A stretch of 7,058 nucleotides of DNA from Alphaproteobacteria bacterium (GCA_017308345.1 JAFKFE010001167.1:1-7058); one strand, 5' to 3'; counted from the stretch's first letter, positions 1 through 6,825 are shown. The notes: generated from the sequence alone by a model not told the origin. Translations and numbers: made by a program.

Positions 1-832
1 TTGCTTGTCCTGCTCGTGCGTCTTTTCTTCCTTTTTCGTCTGATCCAGCGTTGCAGGTGTCTGCTTCGCGACGACGTCAAGTTGCTTTGGCTTCTCGAAT
101 TGGCTCTGCGCCGGGGGAACGGCCGGTACCTCTTTTGCAGCCTCTTGCGTCGGCGGCTTCGCATTGCTCGGCGGCGTGCCCGCCTTTGCAACTTCATCAG
201 CTTTGGGCGGATTCGTCTGAGCCGGTTGGTTTGCCGGCTTCAACGTCGCCTGAGATTTTCCGGCCCTTCGATTCGTGCGATCGAACGGATCGCTGATGTT
301 TCCGTCGGCAGGGCTTGATGCCGTCGTCGGGAAATTGGCTCGCGCTTCGTCCGCAAGCTTCTCAAGTAGATCGCCAGGATTGTCGAAAAGCGCCTGCTCC
401 TTTTGAGCTTCGGAGCTCTTGCCACCAGCGGCAGCGCTCGACTTCTGCGCCGCCTCGTCCATCGCTTCGCCGATCTTCTCTTTGCTATCTTGATCGGCTT
501 GTTGCTTCTGCTTGGTATCGATAACCTGCTTTTCGAAGCCTTTTTTCCCTCTCTCTTCCGACGGCTTGGTCGCGGTCTCGGTAAGGTCTTCAAGGCCTTT
601 CGGCGCTGCGAACCGATCCGTCAACCGCATCGGATTGAAATAGGCGGCGACCTGACGTCTTCTTGTCTGCGGCGTTGATCAGCCACATCACCAAGAAGAA
701 GGCCATCATCGCGGTCATGAAGTCCGCGTAGGCGATTTTCCAGACACCACCGTGATGCGGCTCGTCGGTATTGCGTCGGCGGCGAACGATAACCAGCGGC
801 TGCGATGAGACGTCTTCCTGACCGTTGCTCAT
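1..832 (-). pseudogene. motB: Flagellar motor stator protein MotB, frameshifted and cut by the left edge
   Basis: MotB is the stator subunit that anchors the MotA/MotB ion channel to peptidoglycan and drives flagellar rotation. The N-terminus reads [16 protein letters not shown] and then a near-canonical MotB membrane segment, [20 protein letters not shown] (about residues 32-51), with the channel aspartate at residue 37. After NAADKKT (about nt 655-660) this frame becomes nonsensical and stops at 590-592. The frame offset by one resumes with [15 protein letters not shown], the expected MotB continuation, and stays open to position 1 (218 codons). That part is a charged Gln/Lys-rich stretch followed by a Pro/Ala/Lys-rich linker; the OmpA-like peptidoglycan-binding domain lies off the window. 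Loss of two bases (an ACGCGT reduced to ACGT) or gain of one would explain the shift, so this is either a sequencing error or a broken gene. The start overlaps the upstream gene by 4 bp (ATGA), implying translational coupling. Family identity is very secure. Confidence 0.93.
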
Positions 833-1206
833 GATGCCACCGCTTCAAGCGCGGAAACCCACGCGGAGATGTTGACCTCGATTTCGGTTTCTTCGATGTG
901 AGCGCGAATGTCGCTGTTCTCTGTTTCGGAATAGCCGATTTGAAGACCCTCCGCCGGCAAGCGTTCGCGAAGGTGCACGACGATTTCGGCCGGCGCCTCT
1001 ATGTGAATTTTCGCGCCTTCGACGAGTGCGCGCGCGATGGCGTTCTCAAGATCCTGCAGGGCGCGTTCGCGCAATCGTTCGGCAAGCCATGGCCGAAGCA
1101 GGGTCGCGACGCGCTCTTCTATGCTCGCCTCGATAAGCTTTGAGACGTTTTCCAAACGCGCGGCCAGGACGTCGGCGCAGTCGCGTTGCCAGTTTTGCTT
1201 CTCTTC
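829..1206 (-). pseudogene. FliH-like hypothetical protein upstream of motB, N-terminus lost at the junction
   Basis: The frame reads about 126 codons from EEKQNWQRDC to the stop at 829-831. It has an amphipathic, probably coiled-coil part (WQRDCADVLAARLENVSKL, then IEERVATLLRPWLAERLRER) and a compact C-terminal part with AKIHIEAPAEIVVHLRERLP and an IEETEIEVNISAW strand pattern. This layout resembles FliH-like or stator-associated hypothetical proteins found beside flagellar genes in Rhizobiales. I recognise the type from memory and cannot name a specific gene. Its stop overlaps the motB start by 4 bp, so the two form one operon. No credible start exists: coding character continues upstream of the TTG at 1155 as far as about 1206 and then gives way to the antisense of an AraC-type gene. 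I therefore read it as truncated rather than starting at 1155. Codon use is lower in GC than the genes to the right. Confidence 0.6.
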
Positions 1207-1215
1207 GAGGAGCGG
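1195..1215. other. Breakpoint between flagellar block and Mesorhizobium-like block
   Basis: To the left of about 1206 the minus strand codes for a FliH-like protein. To the right of about 1207 the plus strand codes for the C-terminal AraC domain. Each gene lacks its N-terminal portion exactly here, and base composition rises at the same point. The precise base cannot be fixed because both readings stay open through a few shared codons (EEK on one strand, EER on the other). Neither a transposase nor a target-site duplication is visible. Confidence 0.7.
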
Positions 1216-1473
1216 CTCGGCATGGCGGAGCTGGCGACGAGGCTTGGGGTGTCGCCGGACAAGCTCGAGCGAAATTTCCGCGCCGAACTGGATATTTCAC
1301 CCAACGGCTATTACCGGCGGCTCAGGCTGAAGCGTGCCGCCGATTTGTTGGCGCATTCGACGCTGATGGTGCGCGATGTGGCTTTGGCTTGCGGGTTCGC
1401 GTCGATGTCGAGCTTCGCCCGGGCATTTCGCGAAGAGCACGGGCACGCGCCCAAGGCGATGCGGCGGCATTAG
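1207..1473 (+). pseudogene. AraC/GlxA-family transcriptional regulator, C-terminal DNA-binding domain only
   Basis: About 88 codons ending at TAG 1471-1473 encode the complete two-helix-turn-helix AraC domain. The first unit is MAELATRLGVSPDKLERNFR, followed by the linker helix YYRRLRLKRAADLL. The second unit is VRDVALACGFASMSSFARAF, and the end is EEHGHAPKAMR. The CGF..MSSFARAFR signature is typical of the second HTH. The wording is closest to GlxA-type regulators, which carry an N-terminal DJ-1/PfpI-like amidotransferase-fold domain of roughly 200 residues; that domain is absent. The frame can be pushed back to a TTG at 1186, but those codons belong to the flagellar gene on the other strand, so I treat this as a 5'-truncated remnant. 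It lies upstream of, and co-oriented with, the M24 gene, so in an intact genome it may regulate that cluster (inference). Confidence 0.88.
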
Positions 1474-1496
1474 GGTGGAGTGGCGCAGCCCTCTCC

Positions 1497-1698
1497 TTCG
1501 TCATCCTAGGGCGAAGCGACGCGCAGCGTAGACCCTGGGATCCATGCCGTGACCCTCCGAATATCGCGGCGGCGCAGAACTGGAAGTGATGCGCCAGCTA
1601 GGATTTCCGCACCGCTGCATTCTCTGGCCGGCGTAACGGCATGGATTCTAGGGTATGCGCGTGTCGCTTCGCTCCTTGCTCCGCCCTGGAATGACGAA
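1497..1698. repeat. Palindromic mosaic intergenic repeat, copy 1
   Basis: This element of about 200 bp is bounded by imperfect inverted termini: TTCGTCATCCTAGGGC at the left and GCCCTGGAATGACGAA at the right, matching at 14 of 16 positions when one is reverse-complemented. Each end also folds on itself: ATCCTAGGG with CCCTGGGAT (about 1503-1542), and ATTCTAGGG with CCCTGGAAT (about 1654-1692). The element can therefore form a cruciform-like or double-hairpin transcript. It is related to a second copy at 3081-3264. It occupies most of the 318-bp space between the AraC remnant and the M24 gene. It resembles repeats I recall from Mesorhizobium chromosomes (RIME-like); no open frame inside it looks coding. 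Confidence 0.8.
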
Positions 1699-1714
1699 GT
1701 TATGATGCGGCATC

Positions 1715-1729
1715 CGGCACAACATTTGC
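1715..1729 (+). promoter_or_regulatory. Sigma-54 (RpoN) -24/-12 type promoter for the M24 gene
   Basis: The sequence CGGCACAACATTTGC matches the RpoN consensus TGGCACG-N4-TTGC at GGCAC and TTGC with the correct 5-base gap. The -24 GG is at 1716-1717 and the -12 GC at 1728-1729. Transcription would start near 1741, leaving about 50 nt before the ATG at 1792. The same block recurs upstream of the binding-protein gene (4986-5017). TGCGG-AATA-CCGCA, a short inverted repeat at 1727-1740, overlaps the -12 region. I see no clear NtrC-type site upstream, where the palindromic repeat ends only about 17 bp away. Confidence 0.55.
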
Positions 1730-1777
1730 GGAATACCGCATAAGCCAAAAACCTCATCCGGCTATGGTCTCCCCAAC

Positions 1778-1783
1778 AGGAGA
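1778..1783 (+). promoter_or_regulatory. Ribosome binding site of the M24 gene
   Basis: AGGAGA lies 8 nt before the ATG at 1792. It is a strong Shine-Dalgarno match and fixes that ATG as the start. Confidence 0.85.
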
Positions 1784-1791
1784 CCTGCTGC

Positions 1792-2998
1792 ATGAGCATC
1801 GTCGTATTCGACCCCGACAGCACCGAGGATGTGGATTTCAAGGACCACATGCGCCATCCGGCGGCGACCGACCCCGCCGGCGGCATGTGGCTCTCCGACA
1901 CCGAGCCGTCCTTCATCGACGCTGACGCGCTGCGCAAGGGCCGGCTGGCGAAACTGCGCGCCTGGATGCGCGAGGCGGGCTATGGCGGCATCGTGCTGTT
2001 CGACCCTTACAACCAGCGCTACGCCACCGGCTCGCGCAACATGTTCGGCTATTTCCTGCGCAACTCGACGCGCTACTTCTTCATCCCGACAGAAGGGCCG
2101 ATCGTGCTGTTCGAATATCCGCAGAGCTACCATGTCTCGATGGTGCTCGACACGATCGACGAGGCGCGGCCGTCCAAGCTGGTATGGTCCTCGGTCTCCG
2201 GCCGCGACGACGAGACCGCCGGACCGTTCGCTGGAGAGCCGCGGCTGCGAGGTCAAGGACTGCCAGGGCGAGATCCTTGCCGTGCGCGCGGTGAAGACGC
2301 CGGAGGAAGTTAAATGCCTGCAGGTCTCGATGGCGGGCGCCGAGGCCGCGGTGGCGGCGGTGCGCGAGGCGATCAAGCCCGGGGTTTCCGAGAACGAGCT
2401 CTTCGCCGTCATGTATCACGAGGTGATCCGCCAGGGCGGAGAGTTCATCGAGACCCGACTGCTCAGCTCCGGCCAGCGCACCAATCCCTGGTTCAACGAG
2501 GCGAGCGGCCGCAAGATCAGGCCAGGAGAGTTGGTCGCGCTCGATACCGACACGATCGGCTGCTACGGCTATTTTTCCGACTTCTCGCGCACCTTCCGCT
2601 GCGGCCCGGGCAAGCCGACGCCCTACCAGAAGTCGCTTTACCGCATGGCTTACGACCAGGTGCAGCACAATATCGGGATCGTGAAACCGGGCATGGCCTT
2701 CCGCGAGATCGCCGAGAAAGCCTGGAAGATCCCGGAACGCTTCGTCGACCAGCGCTATACCTCGGTCATGCACGGCGTCGGCATGCATGGCGAGACGCCG
2801 TTCATCGCGCACGCCATGGACTACGCGACCTACGGCCGCGACGGCATCATCGTGCCGGGCATGGTGGTGAGCGTGGAAAGCTATATCGGCGAGAAAGGCG
2901 GCCGCGAGGGCGTCAAGCTGGAGGACGAGATCCTGATCACCGAGACCGGCACCGAACTGCTGTCGCGGTTTCCTTATGAAGATGAGTTTCTGGAGTGA
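1792..2998 (+). pseudogene. M24-family (creatinase/Xaa-Pro aminopeptidase fold) hydrolase with internal deletion and frameshift
   Basis: The first segment (1792 to about 2233) encodes MSIVVFDPDS and a creatinase-type N-terminal domain containing GYGGIVLFDPYNQRYATGSR. The second (about 2231-2998, shifted frame) encodes the catalytic pita-bread domain from LESRGCEVKDCQGEIL to the C-terminus YEDEFLE. All five or six expected metal ligands are visible: Asp at 2543 and 2549 (LDTDTIG), Asp at 2579, His at 2771 (MHGVGMHG), Glu at 2876 (VESY) and Glu at 2921 (LEDE). Where the frames meet (AGPFA / LESRG) the family normally has roughly 25-30 more residues. This therefore looks like a deletion of 3n+2 bases, not a single-base error. 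The nearest relative I recognise is the DddP-like group (EFIETRLLSSGQRTNPWF), but a residue needed for DMSP lyase seems absent. As written no full-length protein is made. Substrate unknown; a peptidase or C-N hydrolase role is inferred. Confidence 0.88.
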
Positions 2999-3080
2999 GT
3001 GAAGCGATGCCGATACGCTCTGTTGGCGGCGTCCACACGGTGTCGCAGGCCTTCGAGATTGGTCGCGGCACGCGTGACGT
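2999..3080. other. Intergenic stretch between M24 gene and repeat copy 2
   Basis: A short open reading starts with GTG at 2995, overlapping the M24 stop, or with ATG at 3007 (MPIRSVGGVHTVSQAFEIGR). It runs straight into the palindromic repeat and stays open to about 3300 only because the repeat lacks stops in that frame. I find no recognisable domain and no ribosome binding site, and do not call it a gene. It could be the stump of a gene replaced by the repeat. Confidence 0.5.
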
Positions 3081-3264
3081 CGTCATCCTAGGGCGGAGCA
3101 AGGAGCGAAGCGACGCGGCGCAGACCCTAGGATCCATTCCGTTCCGTCTCCGCTTCGCCACGGTGCAGAATTCTGTTAGGCAGCGATCGGCGATCAATGT
3201 AACGGCATGGATTCCAGGGTCTTCGCGACGCCGCTTCGCGGCTGCTTCGCCCTGGAATGACGAA
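3081..3264. repeat. Palindromic mosaic intergenic repeat, copy 2
   Basis: This is the same family as 1497-1698, at about 184 bp. The left hairpin has perfect arms ATCCTAGGG / CCCTAGGAT (about 3085-3132). The right hairpin has perfect arms ATTCCAGGG / CCCTGGAAT (about 3210-3258). The two hairpins also pair with each other through GGATCCATTCCGTT and AACGGCATGGATTCC with one mismatch and small differences. A 24-nt stretch at 3091-3114 is the exact reverse complement of 1663-1686 in copy 1, showing module exchange or inversion between copies. The element separates the M24 gene from the downstream hydrolase and may act as a transcript-end or mRNA-stabilising structure. Confidence 0.8.
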
Positions 3265-3296
3265 GCGGATAGCTTGCTGCAAATCAGAGAATCCGC

Positions 3297-3974
3297 ATGA
3301 AAGCTCCCATTTCCATCCGGCGCGGCACGGTGGCCGCTGTGTTCATCGACCTCCAGGAAGAGCATCGCAAGGACGAGCGCTATCTGGTCGAGGGGTTTGG
3401 CGACATCCTCGCCAATGTCCAACGCCTGCAGGAGGCGGCGCGGGCGAACGATGCGCCGCTCTATCACTGGGCCTACATCGTCGACCTCGCCGAGGCGCGG
3501 CCGTTCCATCCGGTGGACGAAAGCGGCAAGTCGGCCTTCTCCGACAAGGACGACCCGCTGACGGCGATCTGCCATGAGGTGGTGCCACGCGACGGCGAAG
3601 CCATGCTGGTCAAGCAGGAGGCGAGCGCCTTCGGCAGGAACAACTTCGCCGACAGGCTCAAGGCAGCCGGCATCGAATGGCTGGTCGTTGCCGGCGTCTG
3701 GACCGAAGCCTGCGTCGACGCCACGGTGAAGGACGCGGTGGCGCGCGGTTTTCGCGTGCTTTTGGTCAAGGACGCCTGCGGCAGCGGCACAGGCGCCATG
3801 CACCAAGCCGGCATCCTCAACCTGGCCAACCGGCTCTATGGCGGCGCCGTCACCGATACGGCCGGCGCCTGCCGGCTGCTGGCCGGCGATACGGTCAGCG
3901 CCTGGCAGGTCGAGGGTTCGGTGCCGTTGCGCTTCACCTTCGAGAATGCGGCACAGCTCTACGCCGGGCTCTGA
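3297..3974 (+). CDS. Isochorismatase-like cysteine hydrolase
   Basis: A 225-residue protein of usual length for the isochorismatase-like superfamily: cytoplasmic alpha/beta enzymes that hydrolyse amides or similar C-N/C-O bonds through a Cys-Asp-Lys triad (nicotinamidase, N-carbamoylsarcosine amidase, ureidoacrylate or biuret hydrolase and others). The triad is visible: Asp18 in AAVFIDLQEEH, Lys106 in MLVKQEASAFG, and Cys139 in VVAGVWTEACVDATVKDA, with the usual bulge before the cysteine. FGRNNFADRLKAAGIEWLVV is the typical helix-strand lead-in. No signal peptide is present. The start ATG at 3297 has only a weak AGAGA six bases upstream, but the frame begins immediately after repeat copy 2 and nothing upstream fits. 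The stop is 5 bp before the esterase start, so the two are co-transcribed and probably coupled. The substrate cannot be assigned; the neighbouring M24, esterase and binding-protein genes suggest breakdown of an imported amide-type compound (inference). Confidence 0.92.
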   Translation: MKAPISIRRGTVAAVFIDLQEEHRKDERYLVEGFGDILANVQRLQEAARANDAPLYHWAYIVDLAEARPFHPVDESGKSAFSDKDDPLTAICHEVVPRDGEAMLVKQEASAFGRNNFADRLKAAGIEWLVVAGVWTEACVDATVKDAVARGFRVLLVKDACGSGTGAMHQAGILNLANRLYGGAVTDTAGACRLLAGDTVSAWQVEGSVPLRFTFENAAQLYAGL

Positions 3975-3979
3975 CGGCG

Positions 3980-4957
3980 ATGGCCAGCAACCCCGATCCG
4001 GCGAAGCGCGGCAAATACGCCGCCCTGCTCGGTCCGGAACTCTGGGACTATATCGACAAGGTCGATAGCTGGTACCCGCCACAGATCGTGGCCGCGCCGA
4101 TCGCCGAGCAGCGCGCGGTCTATAATCGAATGTGCGTGGCATTCCACCGGGGCCATCCAGAAGGGGTCAGGAGCAGCGACGGCCTCGTCGCCACGGCAAC
4201 TCATGCGATCCCGGTCCGCCGCTACCGCATGGCGAACAGGATCGCGGCGGCGATCGTGGTCTACTATCACGGCGGCGGCTTCGTGCTCGGCGACCTCGAC
4301 AGCCATGACGACATCTGCGCGGAAATCTGCGCCGGCACCGGCTTCGAAGTCGTCTCGGCCGACTATCGGCTGGCGCCGGAACATCTCCACCCCGCTTCCT
4401 TCGACGATGCGCTGGCCGTGTTCGAATGGGTGGCGGCGACGAGCGCGCCGCCGATCGTGCTTTGCGGCGAAAGCGCCGGCGGCAATCTCGCGGCGGCGGT
4501 GGCGCACGCCACGCGGCACCACCCAAGACATGCCATCGGCCAGATGCTGATCTATCCCGGCCTCGGCGGCGACGAGACCGGGCGTTCCTACGTGGAGCAC
4601 CCCGAGGCGCCGCTGCTCAGCGTCAGCGACATCGAGTTCTACCGTCGTATCCGGTCCGCGCCAGGACAGTCGCCCGACGACCCGACCTTCTCGCCGCTCC
4701 GCGACCGCGACTTCTCCGGCCTGCCGCCAACGGTCATCATCACCGCCGAATGCGATCCGCTGTCGTCGGATGGCGAGGCTTATCGCGACCGCATCCTCGC
4801 CGCCGGCGGCCGCGCCTGGTGGCGGGAAGAGCCGCGCCTTGCGCACAGTTTCCTGCGCGCTCGATCGACAGTGCCGCGAGCGGCACAGGCGTTCGCGAGG
4901 ATTATCAGCCATATTGCAAGCCTGGGCGCCGGCTATGAAGCGCTGATCTCACCCTAG
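3980..4957 (+). CDS. Alpha/beta hydrolase, hormone-sensitive-lipase (family IV) esterase
   Basis: A 325-residue serine hydrolase of normal family IV length. Residues 97-100 are the oxyanion-hole HGGG ([15 protein letters not shown]). Residues 128-135 are the conserved DYRLAPEH. The nucleophile is Ser165 in GESAGGN. Asp259 ([10 protein letters not shown]) and His289 (RLAHSFLR) complete the triad. The N-terminal cap region (about 1-75, with [13 protein letters not shown]) is typical of the group. No signal peptide, so it is cytoplasmic. It would hydrolyse short-chain carboxylic or aryl esters, and some relatives act on amides or carbamates. The ATG at 3980 follows the upstream stop by 5 bp without a good Shine-Dalgarno of its own, which suggests translational coupling to the cysteine hydrolase. 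Open reading further upstream in this frame is just the antiphase of that gene. Family assignment is very secure; substrate unknown. Confidence 0.95.
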   Translation: MASNPDPAKRGKYAALLGPELWDYIDKVDSWYPPQIVAAPIAEQRAVYNRMCVAFHRGHPEGVRSSDGLVATATHAIPVRRYRMANRIAAAIVVYYHGGGFVLGDLDSHDDICAEICAGTGFEVVSADYRLAPEHLHPASFDDALAVFEWVAATSAPPIVLCGESAGGNLAAAVAHATRHHPRHAIGQMLIYPGLGGDETGRSYVEHPEAPLLSVSDIEFYRRIRSAPGQSPDDPTFSPLRDRDFSGLPPTVIITAECDPLSSDGEAYRDRILAAGGRAWWREEPRLAHSFLRARSTVPRAAQAFARIISHIASLGAGYEALISP

Positions 4958-4994
4958 GTGGGGGAGATTGGCTGTATCGGCGTCCTGCGGAACA

Positions 4995-5009
4995 GCGCAC
5001 AAGAATTGC
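4995..5009 (+). promoter_or_regulatory. Sigma-54-like -24/-12 element upstream of the binding-protein gene
   Basis: GCGCACAAGAATTGC has CAC, N5 and TTGC in register with RpoN promoters. It carries CG instead of GG at -24, so the match is weaker than at 1715-1729. It sits in a 32-bp block (4986-5017) identical at 24 of 32 positions to 1706-1737. If used, transcription would start near 5021, giving a leader of about 115 nt before the ATG at 5136. Confidence 0.42.
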
Positions 5010-5064
5010 GGAAAACCAAACATTTGGCCGCGGAACGCCGACCTATCATCCCTCGGCAGGCAAC

Positions 5065-5117
5065 GGCGCTCCGGCGGGTCGCATCCGCCCCCGCGACTGG
5101 CGATTCCCCGGAGCGCC
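5065..5117 (+). promoter_or_regulatory. Structured leader (long stem) before the binding-protein gene
   Basis: GGCGCTCCGG (5065-5074) and CCGGAGCGCC (5108-5117) are perfect 10-bp complements. Inside them GTCGC (5078-5082) pairs with GCGAC (5093-5097). The result is a two-tier stem that ends 6 nt before the ribosome binding site. There is no T-run, so it is not an intrinsic terminator. It could stabilise the downstream mRNA or control translation of this highly expressed type of gene. I do not recognise a known riboswitch. Confidence 0.5.
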
Positions 5118-5123
5118 CAACAA

Positions 5124-5128
5124 GAGGG
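5124..5128 (+). promoter_or_regulatory. Ribosome binding site of the binding-protein gene
   Basis: GAGGG lies 7 nt before the ATG at 5136. It selects that start over the open reading that continues upstream without a start context. Confidence 0.75.
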
Positions 5129-5135
5129 AACGACG

Positions 5136-6776
5136 ATGAAATTCATGCTGACCGACAGAAAACTGCACCCGCGAGCCAAGCAGACCGCCGACGATTTCAA
5201 GACAGGCGCGATCAGCCGGCGCGAATATCTGGCGCTGATGGCCGGCCTCGGCGTCAGCGCCGCCGGCGCGCTGGCGCTGGGCGGGATCGCGCCCTCGCCC
5301 GCCCGCGCCGCCGAACCGAAGCGCGGCGGCACGCTGCGCGTGGCGATGAACGTCAAGGGTTTCAAGGATCCGCGCACCTTTGACGGCGTCGAGATGTCGA
5401 ATGTCGCGCGCCAGTGCAACGAGTATCTGGTGCGCTGGAACACCGACTTCAGCTTCGAGCCGTGGCTGCTGGAAAGCTGGGAGACCAGCGATGACGCCAG
5501 GACGATCACGCTGCACGTGCGCAAGGGCATCACCTGGTCGAATGGCGATGCCTTCAATGCCGACGACGTGATCCACAACCTCAACCGCTGGTGCGACGGC
5601 TCGGTCGCCGGCAATTCGGTCGCCGCGCGCATGGGCGCGCTGGTCAATGCCGGCACGAAGAAGCCGGTCGACGGCGGCATCCAGAAGGTCGACGACTATA
5701 CCGTCAGGCTCAACCTCCCCAAGCCCGACATCTCGCTGATCGCCGGCATGGCCGACTATCCGGCGCTGATCATGCACCGCTCCTATGAGGGCGACGCCGA
5801 CCCGAAGAAGGCGCTCGCCGTCACCACCGGCCCCTGCGAGCTTGTGAGCTGGGACGCCGAGACGGGCGCCGAGGTGAAGCGCAAGGACAAGCCCTGGTGG
5901 AAGGGCGAGTTTTATCTCGACGGCATCAAATGGGTCGACTACGGCTCCGACCCCAACGCAACGCTGTCTGCCTTCGAATCCGGTGAGATCGACACCGACC
6001 ACGAGACCGCATCCGACGCGGTATCGCAAACGGACAAGATGGGGCTGCGGAATTCGGAAATCGCCACCGGCTCGACCATCGTCGCGCGCTTCAATGTCTC
6101 CAACGCGCCTTATGACGACGTCAAGGTGCGCCGAGCCGCCCAGCTCGCCGTCGACAACGCGGCCGTGCTGAAGCTCGGCCTCGACGGGCGCGGAAAACCC
6201 GCCGACAACCACCATGTCGGCCCGATGCACCCCGAGTTCGCCGATATCGGTCCGGCCAAGCGCGACGTCGATCAGGCCGTGAAGCTGATGAAGGAAGCCG
6301 GCAAGGCCGACCACGAATATGAGCTGATCTCTGTCGATATCGAATGGCAGAAAAGCACCGCCGACGCGATCGCGGCGCAGATCCGCGAGGCTGGCCTCAA
6401 GATCAAGCGCACCGTGCTGCCGGCCGCGACCTTCTGGAACGACTGGAGCAAGTTCCCCTATTCCTGCACCGAATGGCTCGGCCGCCCGCTCGGTGTCCAG
6501 GTGCTGGCGCTCGCCTACAAATCGGGCGCGGCCTGGAACGAAAGCGCCTATTCGGACAAGGAGTTCGACGAGCTTCTCGACAAGGCGCTTGCGACGCCGG
6601 ACGCCGCGGCGCGCAAGGAGATCATGGCCAAGATCGAGACGAATTTGCGCGAGGCCGGCATCATCATCCAGCCCTACTGGCGCTCGGTCTACCGCACATA
6701 CCGCAAGGGCGTGCAGGGCTGCGAACAGCACCAGGCGCTCGAGCAGCATTTCGAGAAAGTCTGGCTGGAGAGCTGA
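5136..6776 (+). CDS. ABC transporter substrate-binding protein, family 5 (peptide/nickel/opine type), Tat-exported
   Basis: A 546-residue extracellular solute-binding protein of the DppA/OppA type, which captures peptides or similar organic solutes in the periplasm for an ABC importer. The N-terminus has a twin-arginine signal: [12 protein letters not shown] with Arg28-Arg29, a small-residue hydrophobic core to about residue 52, and a likely cleavage after ARA at residue 58. The mature protein starts with [12 protein letters not shown], the standard family opening. Further family marks are LAESW-like [25 protein letters not shown] with [13 protein letters not shown], the [10 protein letters not shown] loop, and [14 protein letters not shown]. 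The C-terminal part ends with a [17 protein letters not shown] motif. Length and domain order are normal. The start has a good GAGGG site. No permease or ATPase gene follows within the window; a terminator and an unrelated TPR-type gene come next, so transporter partners must lie elsewhere. Ligand not predictable, though the enzyme neighbours favour a peptide-like or amide compound. Confidence 0.95.
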   Translation: MKFMLTDRKLHPRAKQTADDFKTGAISRREYLALMAGLGVSAAGALALGGIAPSPARAAEPKRGGTLRVAMNVKGFKDPRTFDGVEMSNVARQCNEYLVRWNTDFSFEPWLLESWETSDDARTITLHVRKGITWSNGDAFNADDVIHNLNRWCDGSVAGNSVAARMGALVNAGTKKPVDGGIQKVDDYTVRLNLPKPDISLIAGMADYPALIMHRSYEGDADPKKALAVTTGPCELVSWDAETGAEVKRKDKPWWKGEFYLDGIKWVDYGSDPNATLSAFESGEIDTDHETASDAVSQTDKMGLRNSEIATGSTIVARFNVSNAPYDDVKVRRAAQLAVDNAAVLKLGLDGRGKPADNHHVGPMHPEFADIGPAKRDVDQAVKLMKEAGKADHEYELISVDIEWQKSTADAIAAQIREAGLKIKRTVLPAATFWNDWSKFPYSCTEWLGRPLGVQVLALAYKSGAAWNESAYSDKEFDELLDKALATPDAAARKEIMAKIETNLREAGIIIQPYWRSVYRTYRKGVQGCEQHQALEQHFEKVWLES

Positions 6777-6791
6777 TTTTCCGAGACAGGG

Positions 6792-6825
6792 ACGGCCGGC
6801 GCGACCTTGTCGTCGCGTCGGCCGT
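6792..6825 (+). terminator. Stem-loop terminator after the binding-protein gene
   Basis: ACGGCCGGCGCGAC (6792-6805) pairs with GTCGCGTCGGCCGT (6812-6825) over 14 bp, with one G-U wobble and a 6-nt CTTGTC loop. It begins 15 nt after the stop codon. The following tract (TTTGCCATTT) is only moderately T-rich, as is common in high-GC alphaproteobacteria. It likely attenuates or ends the binding-protein transcript. Confidence 0.8.

Noticed and set aside
1792..2998. Calling the M24 gene a DMSP lyase (dddP)
   Set aside because: Overall resemblance and metal ligands fit the fold, but the DddP catalytic aspartate position appears to be glycine, and the gene is disrupted.
2995..3300. Open frame of 101 codons between the M24 gene and the cysteine hydrolase
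   Set aside because: More than half is translated palindromic repeat. It has no ribosome binding site and no domain.
1792..3974. Creatinine-degradation pair (creatinase plus N-carbamoylsarcosine amidase)
   Set aside because: Both fold families are represented, but neither sequence shows features that single out these substrates. Fold-level similarity is not enough.
3677..3979. Upstream extension of the esterase frame to 3677
   Set aside because: It lies wholly inside the cysteine hydrolase in another frame. Family IV homology starts after the ATG at 3980.
2937..4142. Minus-strand open frame of 401 codons spanning repeat copy 2 and the cysteine hydrolase
   Set aside because: It crosses the intergenic repeat and the antisense of a clearly recognised gene, is rich in Arg and Ala, and lacks any motif.
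4995..5117. Intrinsic terminator between the esterase and the binding-protein gene
   Set aside because: The strong stem at 5065-5117 has no following T-run and ends directly before a ribosome binding site.
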